64,000 nt of DNA from UBA1127 sp965116355. GTDB taxonomy: Bacteria > Chloroflexota > Dehalococcoidia > Lucifugimonadales > UBA1127. A program made the position numbers and the translations under genes. The notes under the pieces were generated by a model. It searched no databases. It saw only the letters and a list, made by a program, of their open reading frames with translations, and was not told where the DNA came from. Shown piece by piece: positions 16,189 through 24,841 of this stretch (positions within the stretch are counted from its first letter, which is position 1; every line of letters starts with the position of its first letter). The stretch is from positions 2,232,001-2,296,000 of the forward strand of contig OZ220679.1 of NCBI GenBank assembly GCA_965116355.1. Reading direction: 5' to 3'.

Positions 16189-16890
16189 CTACGTGATGTC
16201 ACGAGCGTTCAATGGAGTCTCCACTACCTGTCCGCCACTCAGCTCGACGCGGTAGGCTGTCGCGCCTGCCCTGCCGCTTACAACTTCGGTCAGGTCGGCG
16301 CCGGTGAAGTGGATGGCGGCGTCATCGTCAATGGCGTAGCCGGGTGGGAACCCTTCCGCAATCAGGCGGTGGTAGAGGGGCCTGCGCTGCGCTTCGCCGT
16401 CGTAGTGGGGGCAGTGGGAGCCGGACAGAAATCCGAGGCCGTCGTGCAGGGGCGCAAGCTCGTTCACGTCGAAGGAGTCGGTGGTCCCGCATTCGAACCA
16501 GCAGAGGGAACCCGCGCTTCCCCCGCACAGCACCACACCGGCTTCCCAGGCCTCCTTCAACGCCAAGTCGACGCCGTGTGTCCGCCAAACCGCCAGCAGG
16601 TTTGCCGTGTTGCCTCCCAACACGAGGATGACGTCCTGACTGAGGAGGTATTTTCGAATGTCCCGCACTGTGCGATTGAACAGCGCAAGGTGAGACGGCT
16701 CACAGCGGGAGGCCGGAAAGTTGCCGTAGAACCGGAGGAGGGCGTCCGGCGAATCGCCGGTGGCGGTGGAGATGCAACACACCTTGGGCCGGTCTTTGCC
16801 CGTCAGGGACAGGACGTATCTGTGCATCGGGTGCATTCCGACCGCGACGGGTCTGGTCCCTCCGAATGCGACTATGTGCTTTCCTTCCAT
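16189..16890 (-). CDS. Peptidase S51 (peptidase E / class I GATase-fold) protein
   Basis: This 233-residue protein belongs to the S51 family of Ser-His-Glu peptidases (peptidase E, cyanophycinase). The nucleophile elbow is GGSAGSLCWF and the preceding strand ends LVLGGNTANLLAVW. A conserved strand PHYDGEAQRRPLYHRL follows; it carries the histidine expected for the triad. It begins IVAFGG, as peptidase E proteins do. The start is ATG 16890 with GGGGAGG upstream. It is last in a minus-strand run after the thiolase-like gene, with only 62 bp between. Substrate unknown; likely a cytoplasmic dipeptidase. Confidence 0.8.
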   Translation of the reverse strand: MEGKHIVAFGGTRPVAVGMHPMHRYVLSLTGKDRPKVCCISTATGDSPDALLRFYGNFPASRCEPSHLALFNRTVRDIRKYLLSQDVILVLGGNTANLLAVWRTHGVDLALKEAWEAGVVLCGGSAGSLCWFECGTTDSFDVNELAPLHDGLGFLSGSHCPHYDGEAQRRPLYHRLIAEGFPPGYAIDDDAAIHFTGADLTEVVSGRAGATAYRVELSGGQVVETPLNARDIT

Positions 16891-16952
16891 AACCTCCCCA
16901 TTTCACGCATCAGGCAGCGGATTGGCGCACGGCGACGGGGCGCGGCTCGTCG

Positions 16953-18113
16953 TTAGTTGGCGGCGAGGACTATGGTGCCGGTGGAGGAGAGGAGGCCGCC
17001 GGTGCCGTTGACGAGGGCGAGTTTGGGGTTGTCCAGCTGGCGGTCGCCTGCTTCGCCTCGGAGCTGGCGGACGGCCTCGACGATGAGGAAGATGCCGTAC
17101 ATGCCGGGGTGGGTGTAGCTGAGGCCGCCGCCGCTGGTGTTCAGCGGGAAATCGCCGCCGGGGGCCGTGCGGTGGCCGGCGACGAAGTCCGGGCCCTCGC
17201 CGGGGCCGCAGAAGCCGAGCCCCTCGAGCGTGACCAGCGTGGTATAGGTGAAGGAGTCGTAGACCATCGTCAGGTCGATGTCGCCGTGGGTGACGCCGGC
17301 GGCCTGCAGGGCGGCGGGGCCGGTGACGCGGGAGACCGTCGAGGTGAGGTCCGGCATCTGGCTGACGATGGCGTGGTCGTGGCTCTCGGCGCCGGAGAGG
17401 ACCCAGACGGGCGGTTTGCGCAGGTCGCGGGCCCGCTCGGCGGAAGTGACGACGACGGACGCGCCGGCGTCGGTAACGAGGCAGCAGTCGAGCAGGTGAA
17501 AGGGCCACGTGATCCACCGCGAGTCGTGGTAGTCGTCGAAGGTCATGGGGTCGTGCATCATCGCCCTGGGGTTGAGCTGGGCCCACTTGCGCGTCGATAC
17601 GGCGATCTCGGCGAGAGCTTGGCGGGTGCGGTCCTCGCCGTACTGGTGCATGTAGCGCGTGCAGGCGAGGGCGTAGTTGACGGGCGGGCCAATGAGGCCG
17701 AAGGGCGACTCGTACTGCTGGCCGGGGACGTTGGGTTCGGCGAAACCGCCGCCGCCACCCGCGCCCCGGAGGCGCATGCTGCGGCCGGCCTGACCGTGGG
17801 TGATGAGCGCGACCTCACAGTAGCCGGCGTTGATGGCCGCCATGGCGTGGGCGACGTGGATGACGAAGGACGAGCCGCCGACGGCCGTCGTGTCCGTGTA
17901 GCGCGGGTGGATGCCGAGGTACTCGCCGGTGGCGAGGGTGGAGAAGCCGGCGGTGAAGAGGCCGTCGACGTCGCTCTTGGCGAGGCCGGCATCTTCGAGG
18001 GCGTTGTGGGCGGCCTCGGCGTGGTGCTGCAGGGCGGACTTGTTCTCGACGACGCCGATCTCGTCGGACTCGGCGGCGCCGACGATGGCGACGGTGCGGC
18101 GGAGGTCAGGCAT
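16953..18113 (-). CDS. Thiolase-fold protein (SCP-x/acetyl-CoA acetyltransferase-like) lacking the nucleophile Cys
   Basis: This 386-residue protein is of the thiolase superfamily, closest in style to SCP-x-type acetyl-CoA acetyltransferases that pair with DUF35 proteins. N-terminal IVGAAESDEIG and the C-terminal motifs SYTHPGMYG and LVNGTGG are in place. The N-terminal active-site position, normally a cysteine in a CaSG-like motif, reads VGGSSFVIHVAHAMA, so the acyl-accepting Cys is replaced by Ser. The second catalytic Cys (CxG) reads NGTGG. The protein therefore probably does not perform classical thiolysis. It is downstream of CoA-transferase A/B genes on the same strand, suggesting a shared acyl-CoA pathway. 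Confidence 0.82.
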   Translation of the reverse strand: MPDLRRTVAIVGAAESDEIGVVENKSALQHHAEAAHNALEDAGLAKSDVDGLFTAGFSTLATGEYLGIHPRYTDTTAVGGSSFVIHVAHAMAAINAGYCEVALITHGQAGRSMRLRGAGGGGGFAEPNVPGQQYESPFGLIGPPVNYALACTRYMHQYGEDRTRQALAEIAVSTRKWAQLNPRAMMHDPMTFDDYHDSRWITWPFHLLDCCLVTDAGASVVVTSAERARDLRKPPVWVLSGAESHDHAIVSQMPDLTSTVSRVTGPAALQAAGVTHGDIDLTMVYDSFTYTTLVTLEGLGFCGPGEGPDFVAGHRTAPGGDFPLNTSGGGLSYTHPGMYGIFLIVEAVRQLRGEAGDRQLDNPKLALVNGTGGLLSSTGTIVLAAN

Positions 18114-18119
18114 GGGTGC

Positions 18120-18216
18120 GCTCCTCTGCCCTTCGGCAGGCTCAGGGCGGCGTCAGGGCGAACGGCTTGGGGACTCCCCCCATCCTAACCTTCCCCCCTG
18201 CTAAGGGGGGAAGGGA
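18120..18216. repeat. R1 and R6 repeats between thiolase-like and CoA-transferase B genes
   Basis: A compound R1 (CCTTCGGCAGGCTCAGGGCG then GTCAGGGCGAACGG) at about 18129-18163 is followed by R6 (CCTTCCCCCC-TGCTAA-GGGGGGAAGG) at about 18189-18214. No gene is present. Confidence 0.75.
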
Positions 18217-18221
18217 CTGGA

Positions 18222-18899
18222 CTACGCCCCGTAGAACTCCCTCAGGTCCGGGGAGACGGTAAGCTTGGCCTCGGTGAGGGACTGGACTTCTTCCGGGGTG
18301 AAGCCGGGGGCGATCTCCCGGAGGAGGAAGCCGTCGGGCGTGACGTCGAAGAGGCCGAGGTCCGTGACGACGCGGGAGACGACGTTGACGGCGGTGACGG
18401 GCAGCTTGCAGCGGTTGAGCAGGCGCGGCTGGCCGTCACGGGTGGTGTGCTCGAGGGCAAGCCAGACGCGCTTGGCGCCGACGGCGAGGTCCATCGCGCC
18501 GCCGATGCCGCCGCCCTTGCGGCCCGCGGTCTTCCAGTTGGCGAAGTCGCCATTCTCCGCGACCTCGTAGGCGCCGAGGACGGTCACGTCGACGTAGCCG
18601 CCGCGGATGACGGTGAAGGAGTCGGCGTGGTGAAGGATGGAGGCGCCGGGCTTCATGGTCACGTACTGCACGCCGGCGTTGACGAGGTTCGGGTGCTCCT
18701 CGCCCTCGGCGGCGAGGGGGCCGTAGCCGATGAGGCCGTTCTCCGACTGGAAGACGATGTCCTTGTCCGCGAACCGGTAGTTGGAGCAGAGCGTCGGCAT
18801 GCCGACACCGAGGTTGGCGACCCAGCCGTCCTCAAACTCCATCGCCAGCCGGTTGCACATGGTCTGGCGGTCTATGCGCTTCTTTTCCGTGGTCGTCAT
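18222..18899 (-). CDS. CoA-transferase subunit B (3-oxoacid type)
   Basis: This is the catalytic beta subunit of a family I CoA-transferase, which moves CoA between an acyl-CoA donor (typically succinyl-CoA) and a carboxylic or 3-oxo acid. The 225-residue protein begins with a helix containing CNRLAMEFEDGWVANLGVGMPT. It carries the catalytic glutamate in FQSENGLIGYGP and the typical GGYVDVTVLGAYEVAENGDFANW strand. The start is ATG 18899 with AAGGAGAG upstream. It follows subunit A in the same direction with a 90-bp spacer. The substrate cannot be assigned. Confidence 0.9.
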   Translation of the reverse strand: MTTTEKKRIDRQTMCNRLAMEFEDGWVANLGVGMPTLCSNYRFADKDIVFQSENGLIGYGPLAAEGEEHPNLVNAGVQYVTMKPGASILHHADSFTVIRGGYVDVTVLGAYEVAENGDFANWKTAGRKGGGIGGAMDLAVGAKRVWLALEHTTRDGQPRLLNRCKLPVTAVNVVSRVVTDLGLFDVTPDGFLLREIAPGFTPEEVQSLTEAKLTVSPDLREFYGA

Positions 18900-18989
18900 C
18901 TTCTCTCCTTACCGTCACTTCCCGAAAGCGGGAATCCAGAACCCCGTCCATCCTTCGATTTCCCTCAGGACGAACGGGGTTCTGTTGTA

Positions 18990-19716
18990 CTATGCACGCC
19001 GCTCGGAAGGGAGCGTCCACAGGCCCTCGGGCGGCGGGGGGATCTTGATTACCCGGTCTACAAAGATCCCAGGAGTGTGGACCTGGTTGGGGTCCATCCC
19101 GCCAAGCTCGACGATGTCGCCCTCGATCTCGGCGAGGGTGCACTTGGCGGCCATGGCCATGATGGGGTTGAAGTTGCGCTGAGTGAGCTCGTACTGGAGG
19201 TTGCCCCAAGTGTCGGAGGTGTGGGCGCGGATGAAGGCGTAGTCGGCGTGGAGCGGGTACTCCAGCACGTACTCCTTCCCGTCGATGACGCGGGTCTCCT
19301 TGTCGGCGGCGAGCTCGGTGCCGACGCTGGCGCGGGTGTAGAAGGCGCCGATGCCGGCGGCGGCGGCGCGCATGCGCTCGACGAGGGTGCCCTGGGGCAT
19401 GAGCTCGGCCTCGAGCTCGCCGGACTCGTTGAGCTCCTCGAAGAGGTTTCGCTGGGACGGGTGCGGCGAGGCGGAGAAGGCGCAGCAGACTTTCTTGACG
19501 CGCCGCAGCTCGACGAGGTGGCCGGTGTTGGCCTTGGCGTTCGTCTGGTCGCCGCGGTTGGTGATGATGGTGAGGTCCTTCGCGCCCTGGCGGATGAGGG
19601 CGGCAAGGAGGTTTTGCGGAAGGCCCGGGCGGGCCGAAGCCGCCGACCATGATGCTGGCGCCGTCGGGGATGTCGGCGACGGCGTCGTCAAAGGAAGCGA
19701 GCACCTTGTTCTTCAT
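18990..19716 (-). pseudogene. CoA-transferase subunit A, interrupted by a frameshift near its start
   Basis: This is the alpha subunit of the same family I CoA-transferase. The true N-terminus is MKNKVLASFDDAVADIPDGASIMVGGFG, starting at 19716. After VGGFG the frame must shift by one base (within 19621-19635, a CCCGGGCGGGCC run) to continue as RPGLPQNLLAALIRQGAKDLTIITNRGD and onward to the stop at 18990. Deleting one C restores GGFGRPGLPQNLL, the normal family signature. Because the rest of the gene is intact and both halves are well conserved, either an assembly or sequencing error or a very recent mutation is likely. It is divergent from the LysR gene. Confidence 0.8.
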
Positions 19717-19891
19717 GGCGCGCATGCACTCCGAGGATGGGGGATATGCCAGCCCCGTGTTGAACCGCAGTTTTTGTATCACGTTCCCTCGACGGCGGGC
19801 AATACCTTGGCGGTGCGACGATGGGGCGAGAAGCACGGCTGCCCAGCGGCGCGGTTGGCCGGGAAGCATCCGCCAGCGCAGATATTGCTGA

Positions 19892-19918
19892 TTGACCGAG
19901 CACGTTGGCTGTTATACT
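19892..19918 (+). promoter_or_regulatory. Candidate promoter of the LysR gene
   Basis: TTGACC (19892-19897) and TATACT (19913-19918) are separated by 15 bp, a short but usable spacing. They lie in the 258-bp region between the divergent CoA-transferase and LysR genes, where a LysR protein would be expected to bind. GGTGGAGG just before ATG 19975 is the ribosome binding site. Confidence 0.5.
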
Positions 19919-19974
19919 ATTCGCCGAACCGGTGGTAACGGACTAGTTGTATCGCCCTATGGTGGAGGCGTGGC

Positions 19975-20889
19975 ATGGACTTGCGTGAACTCCGGAGCTT
20001 CTGCGCTGTAGCCCAATTCGGCAGCATTACGAAGGCGGCGGAGCAGCTCATGATCCGGCAGCCGGCGGTTACGCTGCACATCCAGGAGCTGGAGCGGGAG
20101 ACGGGCGTGACGCTGCTCGACCGGAGCCGCCGGCCGGTGCAGCTCACGCCGGCGGGCGCGCACCTGGCCGAACTGGCCCGGCCGCTGCTTCGCCAGTTCG
20201 ATTCGCTGCCGGTAGAGACGTCGTCGTATGCGCGGCAGGGGCGGCTGACGGTGGCGTCGACGACGGAGATGGCTCGGAACATGCTGGTCGACAGCATCGT
20301 TACGTTCCGGCAGACGTACCCGGACACGCAGCTGCGGCTTCGCAGCGGGCGCCTGCCGGAGGTGCTGCGGATGGTGCGGGACCGAGAGGCGGACCTGGGA
20401 TTCGTGCCGCTGATCGGCCGCTTTGGCGAGTTCAGCGCGGAGACGATCTTCACGAACGAGCGCGTGCTGCTCGCAGCCAAGGGGCACCCGGCGCTGGACG
20501 AGCCAATCGAGAGCATTCACCAGATTGCGCGCTGGCCGCTCATTGTGAACGTTGGGACGCGGGACAACCCCACGTACATCGAGGACAAGCTCAATGAGGC
20601 CGGGCTGGACTACAGCGTGGTCATGCGGCTGGACCACTTCGACGCCATCAAGCGGTACGTGAGCAAAGGGCTGGGCATCAGCGTGGTGCCCCGCATCATC
20701 CTGGAGCCGGACGACGACCAGACCCTCGGCATTGTGGGGCTTGGGCACCTGCTGGACATCCAGCCGGTGGGCGTGGTCACGGTGCGGGACACGCCCATGT
20801 CGCGGCCGGCGCAGCAGTTCGTCAGCATGCTACGGGAGACGATACCGGCGCACATTGGGGCGCTGTGGCCTGAGTGGGGGTCGCGGTAG
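19975..20889 (+). CDS. LysR-family transcriptional regulator
   Basis: This 304-residue regulator has a typical N-terminal winged helix-turn-helix: LRSFCAVAQFGSITKAAEQLMIRQPAVTLHIQELERETGVTLLDR, residues 6-50. A periplasmic-binding-protein-like effector domain follows, with the CbbR/CysB-like opening GRLTVASTTEMARNMLVDSI. It is transcribed divergently from the CoA-transferase/thiolase genes, and LysR proteins usually control the operon on the other side of the shared promoter, so that is its likely target. The effector is unknown. Confidence 0.92.
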   Translation: MDLRELRSFCAVAQFGSITKAAEQLMIRQPAVTLHIQELERETGVTLLDRSRRPVQLTPAGAHLAELARPLLRQFDSLPVETSSYARQGRLTVASTTEMARNMLVDSIVTFRQTYPDTQLRLRSGRLPEVLRMVRDREADLGFVPLIGRFGEFSAETIFTNERVLLAAKGHPALDEPIESIHQIARWPLIVNVGTRDNPTYIEDKLNEAGLDYSVVMRLDHFDAIKRYVSKGLGISVVPRIILEPDDDQTLGIVGLGHLLDIQPVGVVTVRDTPMSRPAQQFVSMLRETIPAHIGALWPEWGSR

Positions 20890-21030
20890 GGCGGCCACAA
20901 GGGCCACCCCTACGACGCCGGACACGGGTTGGCCTCATCGTGACAACGACAGCCTGTCAGCGTATCCTCTGCCCCGCGCCGCCCTCGCGCCCTTCGTCTA
21001 GCTCAGGACGCAGTCAGGGCGAACGGGGCA
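20888..21030. repeat. R4 and R1 repeats
   Basis: GGGCGGCCACAAGGGCCACCCC (R4 variant) lies near 20889-20912, and a broken R1 (CTAGCTCAGGACGCAGTCAGGGCGAACGGG) near 20998-21028. Nothing else is seen in this spacer. Confidence 0.65.
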
Positions 21031-21058
21031 AGCGATCACTCCCACATGGAGGGCTGCC

Positions 21059-21906
21059 ATGAAGCAGATCAGCGATAGCGTTTTCGTCGACAACGAGCGG
21101 CGGGGGTCCAATCACGGGTACGTGGTGACCTCGGACGGCATCGTGCTCATCGACACGCCGCACAAGCCGACGGACGCGCTGCGGCTGCGGTCGGAGATCG
21201 AGGCGATCGGGCCGGTGCGGTACATCATCAACACGGAGCCGCACGGCGACCACTGGACGGGCAACGCCTACTTCGACGCGCCGGCGATCGCGCACTCGGG
21301 CGTTCGGCAGCGCATCCTCGACACGGACATGGCGGAGCACGTCTCGCGGGTGTCGGGCATGGGGCCGGACGAGCACCTGCACCTGCAGGGGTATGCGCCG
21401 AACACGCCCATCATCACCTTCGAGAGCGGGATGACACTGCACGTGGGGAACCACACGTTTCGGATGACGCACATGCCGGGGCACACGAAGTTCCAGGCCG
21501 CGGTGAGCGTGGTGGAGCAGGGCGTGACCTTCACCTTCGACAACATCTTCTGCCAGGTGCGACACATGGATCCAGGAGGCGGACCCGGACGAGTGCATGT
21601 CGGCGCTGGACAAGCCTGGCGGGCGCTGTCGGAGCTTACTCGTTCGTGCCGGGGCACGGGCCGCCCTGCGGCAAGGAGTACCTTCGACGACCAGCGGGCT
21701 TCGATCCAGGAGTGGGTGGCGTACGTGCGGAGCGGCAGTCGAGCGGGGGATGACGAAGGACGAGGCGCTCGACAAGCTGATCGGACATGACGGACCGGTA
21801 CCCGATGGACGTCGAGCAGGACGGCATGAAGCAGATCGTGATGCGACTGAACGTGGCGAACCTGTACGACTACGTGACGGGGCAGGGGGCGCACGCTCGG
21901 GGGTAG
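21059..21906 (+). pseudogene. Metallo-beta-lactamase-fold hydrolase gene with several frameshifts
   Basis: The first 500 bases encode a normal MBL-fold start: VTSDGIVLIDTPHKP, then the zinc motif as EPHGDHWTGNAYF (HxGDH in place of HxHxDH) and MTHMPGHTKFQAAV with the second-site histidine. After QGVTFTFDNIFCQVR near 21560 the frame is lost. The remaining protein can only be followed by changing frame about five times: TWIQEADPDECMSALDK, YSFVPGHGPPCGKEYL, QRASIQEWVAYVR, AVERGMTKDEALDKLI, and MTDRYPMDVEQDGMKQIVM to the stop at 21906. Either it is a decayed gene or this stretch of the assembly is poor. The intact gene would be about 280 residues. Confidence 0.75.
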
Positions 21907-22055
21907 GGGCAGCGCGCCGGGGTGTCGTGACGAGCACATGACGCGGTGGTTTGCCCTTCGACAAGCTCCTTCGAGGGCCTCAGGACGCGGTCAGGGCGAA
22001 CAGGGGCTGCGCGAGGCATGCGTTTCCATCCGGCATCCGGAACACGGAGGGTGCG

Positions 22056-23294
22056 GTGAGCCTGTTTTCCAGGGCCATTGACGCGACGGTGCGCCCGCTG
22101 GCGATGCGCGCACTGCTGACGTGGGAACGCATCGAGTCCGGGGTGGCGTACAACCCGCTGTCCGCCTCTTTGCGCGCGAACCCGTATCCGGTCTACGAGG
22201 AGCTTCGGCGCAAGGACCCCGTGCACCGGATGCGGCTGCAGGACGCCTGGGCGCTGACGGACTACGCGGACGTGGACATGGTGCTGCGGGACAGCAAGCG
22301 GTTCGGGAACGCGGGCAGGGAGTTCGGCTACATCCCGCAAGTCAGCATGCTGGACCTGGACCCGCCGGAGCACACCAAGATCCGGGGGCTGGTGTCGCAC
22401 GGGTTCACGCCGCGCTCCGTGGCGGCGCTGGAGCCGCGCATCCGGGAGATGGTGGACGAGCTGCTGCAGGCGGTCGAGGGGAAGCCGCGCTTCGACGTGA
22501 TTGGAGACCTGGCCTTTCCGCTGCCGGTCATCGTCATCGCGGAGATGCTGGGGGTGCCGCCGGAGGACCGGGAGCGGTTCAACGAGTGGTCGAACGTGGT
22601 GTCGCTGGTCGTCGACCCGCTGCTGAACGAATCGCAGGTGCGCTTGGTGCAGCGGGCGGTCGAGGAGGTGTTCGACTACTTCGAGGCGGTGGCGGAGGAA
22701 CGGCGGCGGGACCCGCAGGACGACCTGGTGAGCGCGCTGGTGACGGCAGAGGTGGACGGCGAACGGCTGGAGCGGGATGACCTGCTGGTCAACCTGCTGC
22801 TGGTGTTGGTGGCGGGGAACGAGACGACGCGGAACCTCATTGGCAACGGGACGCTGGCGCTGCTGCGGAACCCGGCGGAGCTGCAGCGGCTGCGGGACGC
22901 CCCCTCGCTGCTGGACGCGGCCATCGACGAGATGCTGCGCTTCGACAGCCCGGTGCAGCTGGACAGCCGGGTAGCCCGGGAGCCGGTGGAACTGCGCGGG
23001 AAGCGGATAACCCCCGGCCAGCGCGTGATCTGTCTGCTGGGCGCCGCCAACCGTGACCCGCAGGTCTTTCCCGGCCCCGACCTGCTGGACGTGGGGCGCT
23101 CCGCCGCGAACCATCTGGCCTTTGGCCGGGGCATTCACTACTGCCTCGGCTCGCCGCTGGCGAAGCTGGAGGCGCGGGTAGCCTTTGAGGCGCTGCTGCC
23201 GCGGCTGGGCGGGCTTCGGCTGGTGGAGGAGCCTCGCTACCGCAACCAGGTGACGCTGCGGGGGCTGGAGGCGCTGTGGCTGGAGGGGGCGTAA
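22056..23294 (+). CDS. Cytochrome P450 (CYP)
   Basis: This is a soluble bacterial-type heme monooxygenase of 412 residues. The oxygen-activating I-helix motif is AGNETT (253-258), the ExxR pair is Glu292/Arg295 in DEMLRF, and the heme-ligating loop is FGRGIHYCLG with Cys363. Helix C motif LDPPEHTKIRGLVSHGFTPR is also standard. The start is GTG 22056 with GGAGG five bases upstream; the open frame from 21951 runs through an R1 repeat and is rejected. No ferredoxin or reductase is adjacent. With the two Rieske oxygenases downstream on the other strand it suggests oxidative catabolism of organic compounds; the substrate is unknown. Confidence 0.95.
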   Translation: MSLFSRAIDATVRPLAMRALLTWERIESGVAYNPLSASLRANPYPVYEELRRKDPVHRMRLQDAWALTDYADVDMVLRDSKRFGNAGREFGYIPQVSMLDLDPPEHTKIRGLVSHGFTPRSVAALEPRIREMVDELLQAVEGKPRFDVIGDLAFPLPVIVIAEMLGVPPEDRERFNEWSNVVSLVVDPLLNESQVRLVQRAVEEVFDYFEAVAEERRRDPQDDLVSALVTAEVDGERLERDDLLVNLLLVLVAGNETTRNLIGNGTLALLRNPAELQRLRDAPSLLDAAIDEMLRFDSPVQLDSRVAREPVELRGKRITPGQRVICLLGAANRDPQVFPGPDLLDVGRSAANHLAFGRGIHYCLGSPLAKLEARVAFEALLPRLGGLRLVEEPRYRNQVTLRGLEALWLEGA

Positions 23295-23356
23295 GGGGAG
23301 GCAGAGGGGGTACCGCGGGGGTAGGCTCGGTACTCCAAGGATTCAGAAATTGGAGG

Positions 23357-23389
23357 AGCCCGCCGAAAGTCTTCGGCGGGGCTTTGTTT
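23357..23389 (+). terminator. Terminator after the P450 gene
   Basis: GCCCGCCGAA (23358-23367) pairs with TTCGGCGGG-GC (23372-23382) around AGTC with one bulged G, followed by TTTGTTT. This is a good intrinsic terminator. It is followed by an R1 fragment and an R2 repeat up to 23465. Confidence 0.8.
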
Positions 23390-23469
23390 GCCCTTCGATT
23401 TCCCTCAGGGCGAACGGGTGCTCTTCGCTCGTCGGGGTTCCTGCCTGCGCAGGAACGACGGGGCGGCCC

Positions 23470-24735
23470 CTACACCGGCGCCTCGAAACGCTCGCGGTCT
23501 GGGCGGGTTATTTCCCACCAGTCAGCGTCGCGGTTGAGGATTACCTGGCCGGAGCGGAGGTGGTAGTCCTGCGGGTTCTCGACGCCGGGGGGCGGGGCGC
23601 CGTCCTCGGCGAGGGCTCGGGCGGATGCGAGCAGCTTGCGGCGGGTGCGGATGATCATCTGGTCCGTGGTGCCGAGGTGCTCGCTGGTGCGGTCGAGGAT
23701 GGGGCCCATGCCCTCGGTCATGGCCATGTCCTGCTGTCGGATGCCGGTGATGCCGGACCAACTCTTCATGGTGCGCTGGGCTTCGCGGTCGATCTGGAAG
23801 TCGTTGTCCCAGCACTGCTCGATGACGTAGCGGTCGTACCAGCCAGTGCCGTTGTTGTGGTACTCGCGGCCCTGGCGGGCGGAGACGGCGAGGCCGTCAG
23901 ACTCACGGGTGCCGATGCTCCACTCAAGGGTGTGCTCGTCGTCCATGGGGACGTAGGCGAGGAAGCGGGCCTCCTTGCCGAGGGTCGGCACGGGGGGCAT
24001 GGCGAAGCAGGGGAAGAGGTAGTGGCCGATGCGCCAGTAGTAGCTGTCCTCCTCGGCGACGCGGTACATGCCGTAGGAGGTGCCGACGGGCGTTTCCTGC
24101 ACCTTGAATTTGCCGGCCTTGTTCTTCGACTGGTAGTAGGCGAAGGAGCCGGGCTGGAGGTTCTCCGGCCGGAGGTGGCCGCCGTGCAGGATAGAGGCAT
24201 GGATGGTGTCAATCTCGCCCTCTACTCCCTGCAACCAGTTGTTGTTGCGGAAGAGGACGGAGATGTCGCAATGCTCGTGCATGTTGCCCTCGAGCTCGGG
24301 CAGGGCGGGCGGCGTTGCGCGGGGGCCCATGTAGGCCCAGATGACGCCGTTGCGCTCATGGGTGGGGTAGGCCTTGATCTTGACCTTGTCCTTGAAGTTT
24401 GATTCGGCGGGCTCGGAGGGCATGTCGACGCAGTCGCCGTTCACATCGAACTTCCAGCCGTGGTAGACGCAGCGGATGCCGCACTCCTCGTTCCGGCCAA
24501 AGAAGAGGCTGGCACGGCGGTGGGGGCAGTTGTTGTCGACGAGGCCGACGACGCCGTTGGTGTCGCGGAAGGCGATGAGCTCCTCGCCAAGCAGCTTGAT
24601 GCGCACGGGCGGGCAGTCGGGCTCGGGGACCTCGTAGGTCTGGAGGGCGGGCAGCCAGTACTCGCGGAAGAAGGCGCCCATGAGGGTGCCGGGGCCTATG
24701 CGACAGAGGGTCTCATTGTCGGCTTGGCTGAGCAT
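23470..24735 (-). CDS. Rieske non-heme iron oxygenase, alpha subunit (first paralogue)
   Basis: This is the terminal oxygenase of a Rieske-type mono- or dioxygenase, 421 residues. The [2Fe-2S] ligands are Cys70/His72 (CPHR) and Cys89/His92 (CVYHGWKFD). The mononuclear iron site begins Asp176-x2-His179-x4-His184 in EIDTIHASILHGG. The single-component architecture and the HGWKFD signature recall phthalate 4,5-dioxygenase and related O-demethylases. No reductase or ferredoxin gene is adjacent, so electron partners must be elsewhere. The start is ATG 24735 with AAGGAGG upstream. It is the downstream member of a tandem pair with the gene at 24842. Confidence 0.93.
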   Translation of the reverse strand: MLSQADNETLCRIGPGTLMGAFFREYWLPALQTYEVPEPDCPPVRIKLLGEELIAFRDTNGVVGLVDNNCPHRRASLFFGRNEECGIRCVYHGWKFDVNGDCVDMPSEPAESNFKDKVKIKAYPTHERNGVIWAYMGPRATPPALPELEGNMHEHCDISVLFRNNNWLQGVEGEIDTIHASILHGGHLRPENLQPGSFAYYQSKNKAGKFKVQETPVGTSYGMYRVAEEDSYYWRIGHYLFPCFAMPPVPTLGKEARFLAYVPMDDEHTLEWSIGTRESDGLAVSARQGREYHNNGTGWYDRYVIEQCWDNDFQIDREAQRTMKSWSGITGIRQQDMAMTEGMGPILDRTSEHLGTTDQMIIRTRRKLLASARALAEDGAPPPGVENPQDYHLRSGQVILNRDADWWEITRPDRERFEAPV

Positions 24736-24777
24736 GTGATCCTCCTTGGGTCTCCGTTAACTTTCCCGCGTTCATTC

Positions 24778-24833
24778 GTCCTTCGACAGGCTCCTTCGTC
24801 ATGCTCAGGACGGAGTCAGGACGAACGGGCCGA
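24778..24833. repeat. R1 repeat between the two Rieske oxygenase genes
   Basis: A long R1 variant reads CCTTCGACAGGCTCCTTCGT, then CATGCTCAGGACGGAG, then TCAGGACGAACGG. It lies in the 106-bp spacer separating the tandem paralogues. Confidence 0.75.
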
Positions 24834-24841
24834 GGGAGGCG

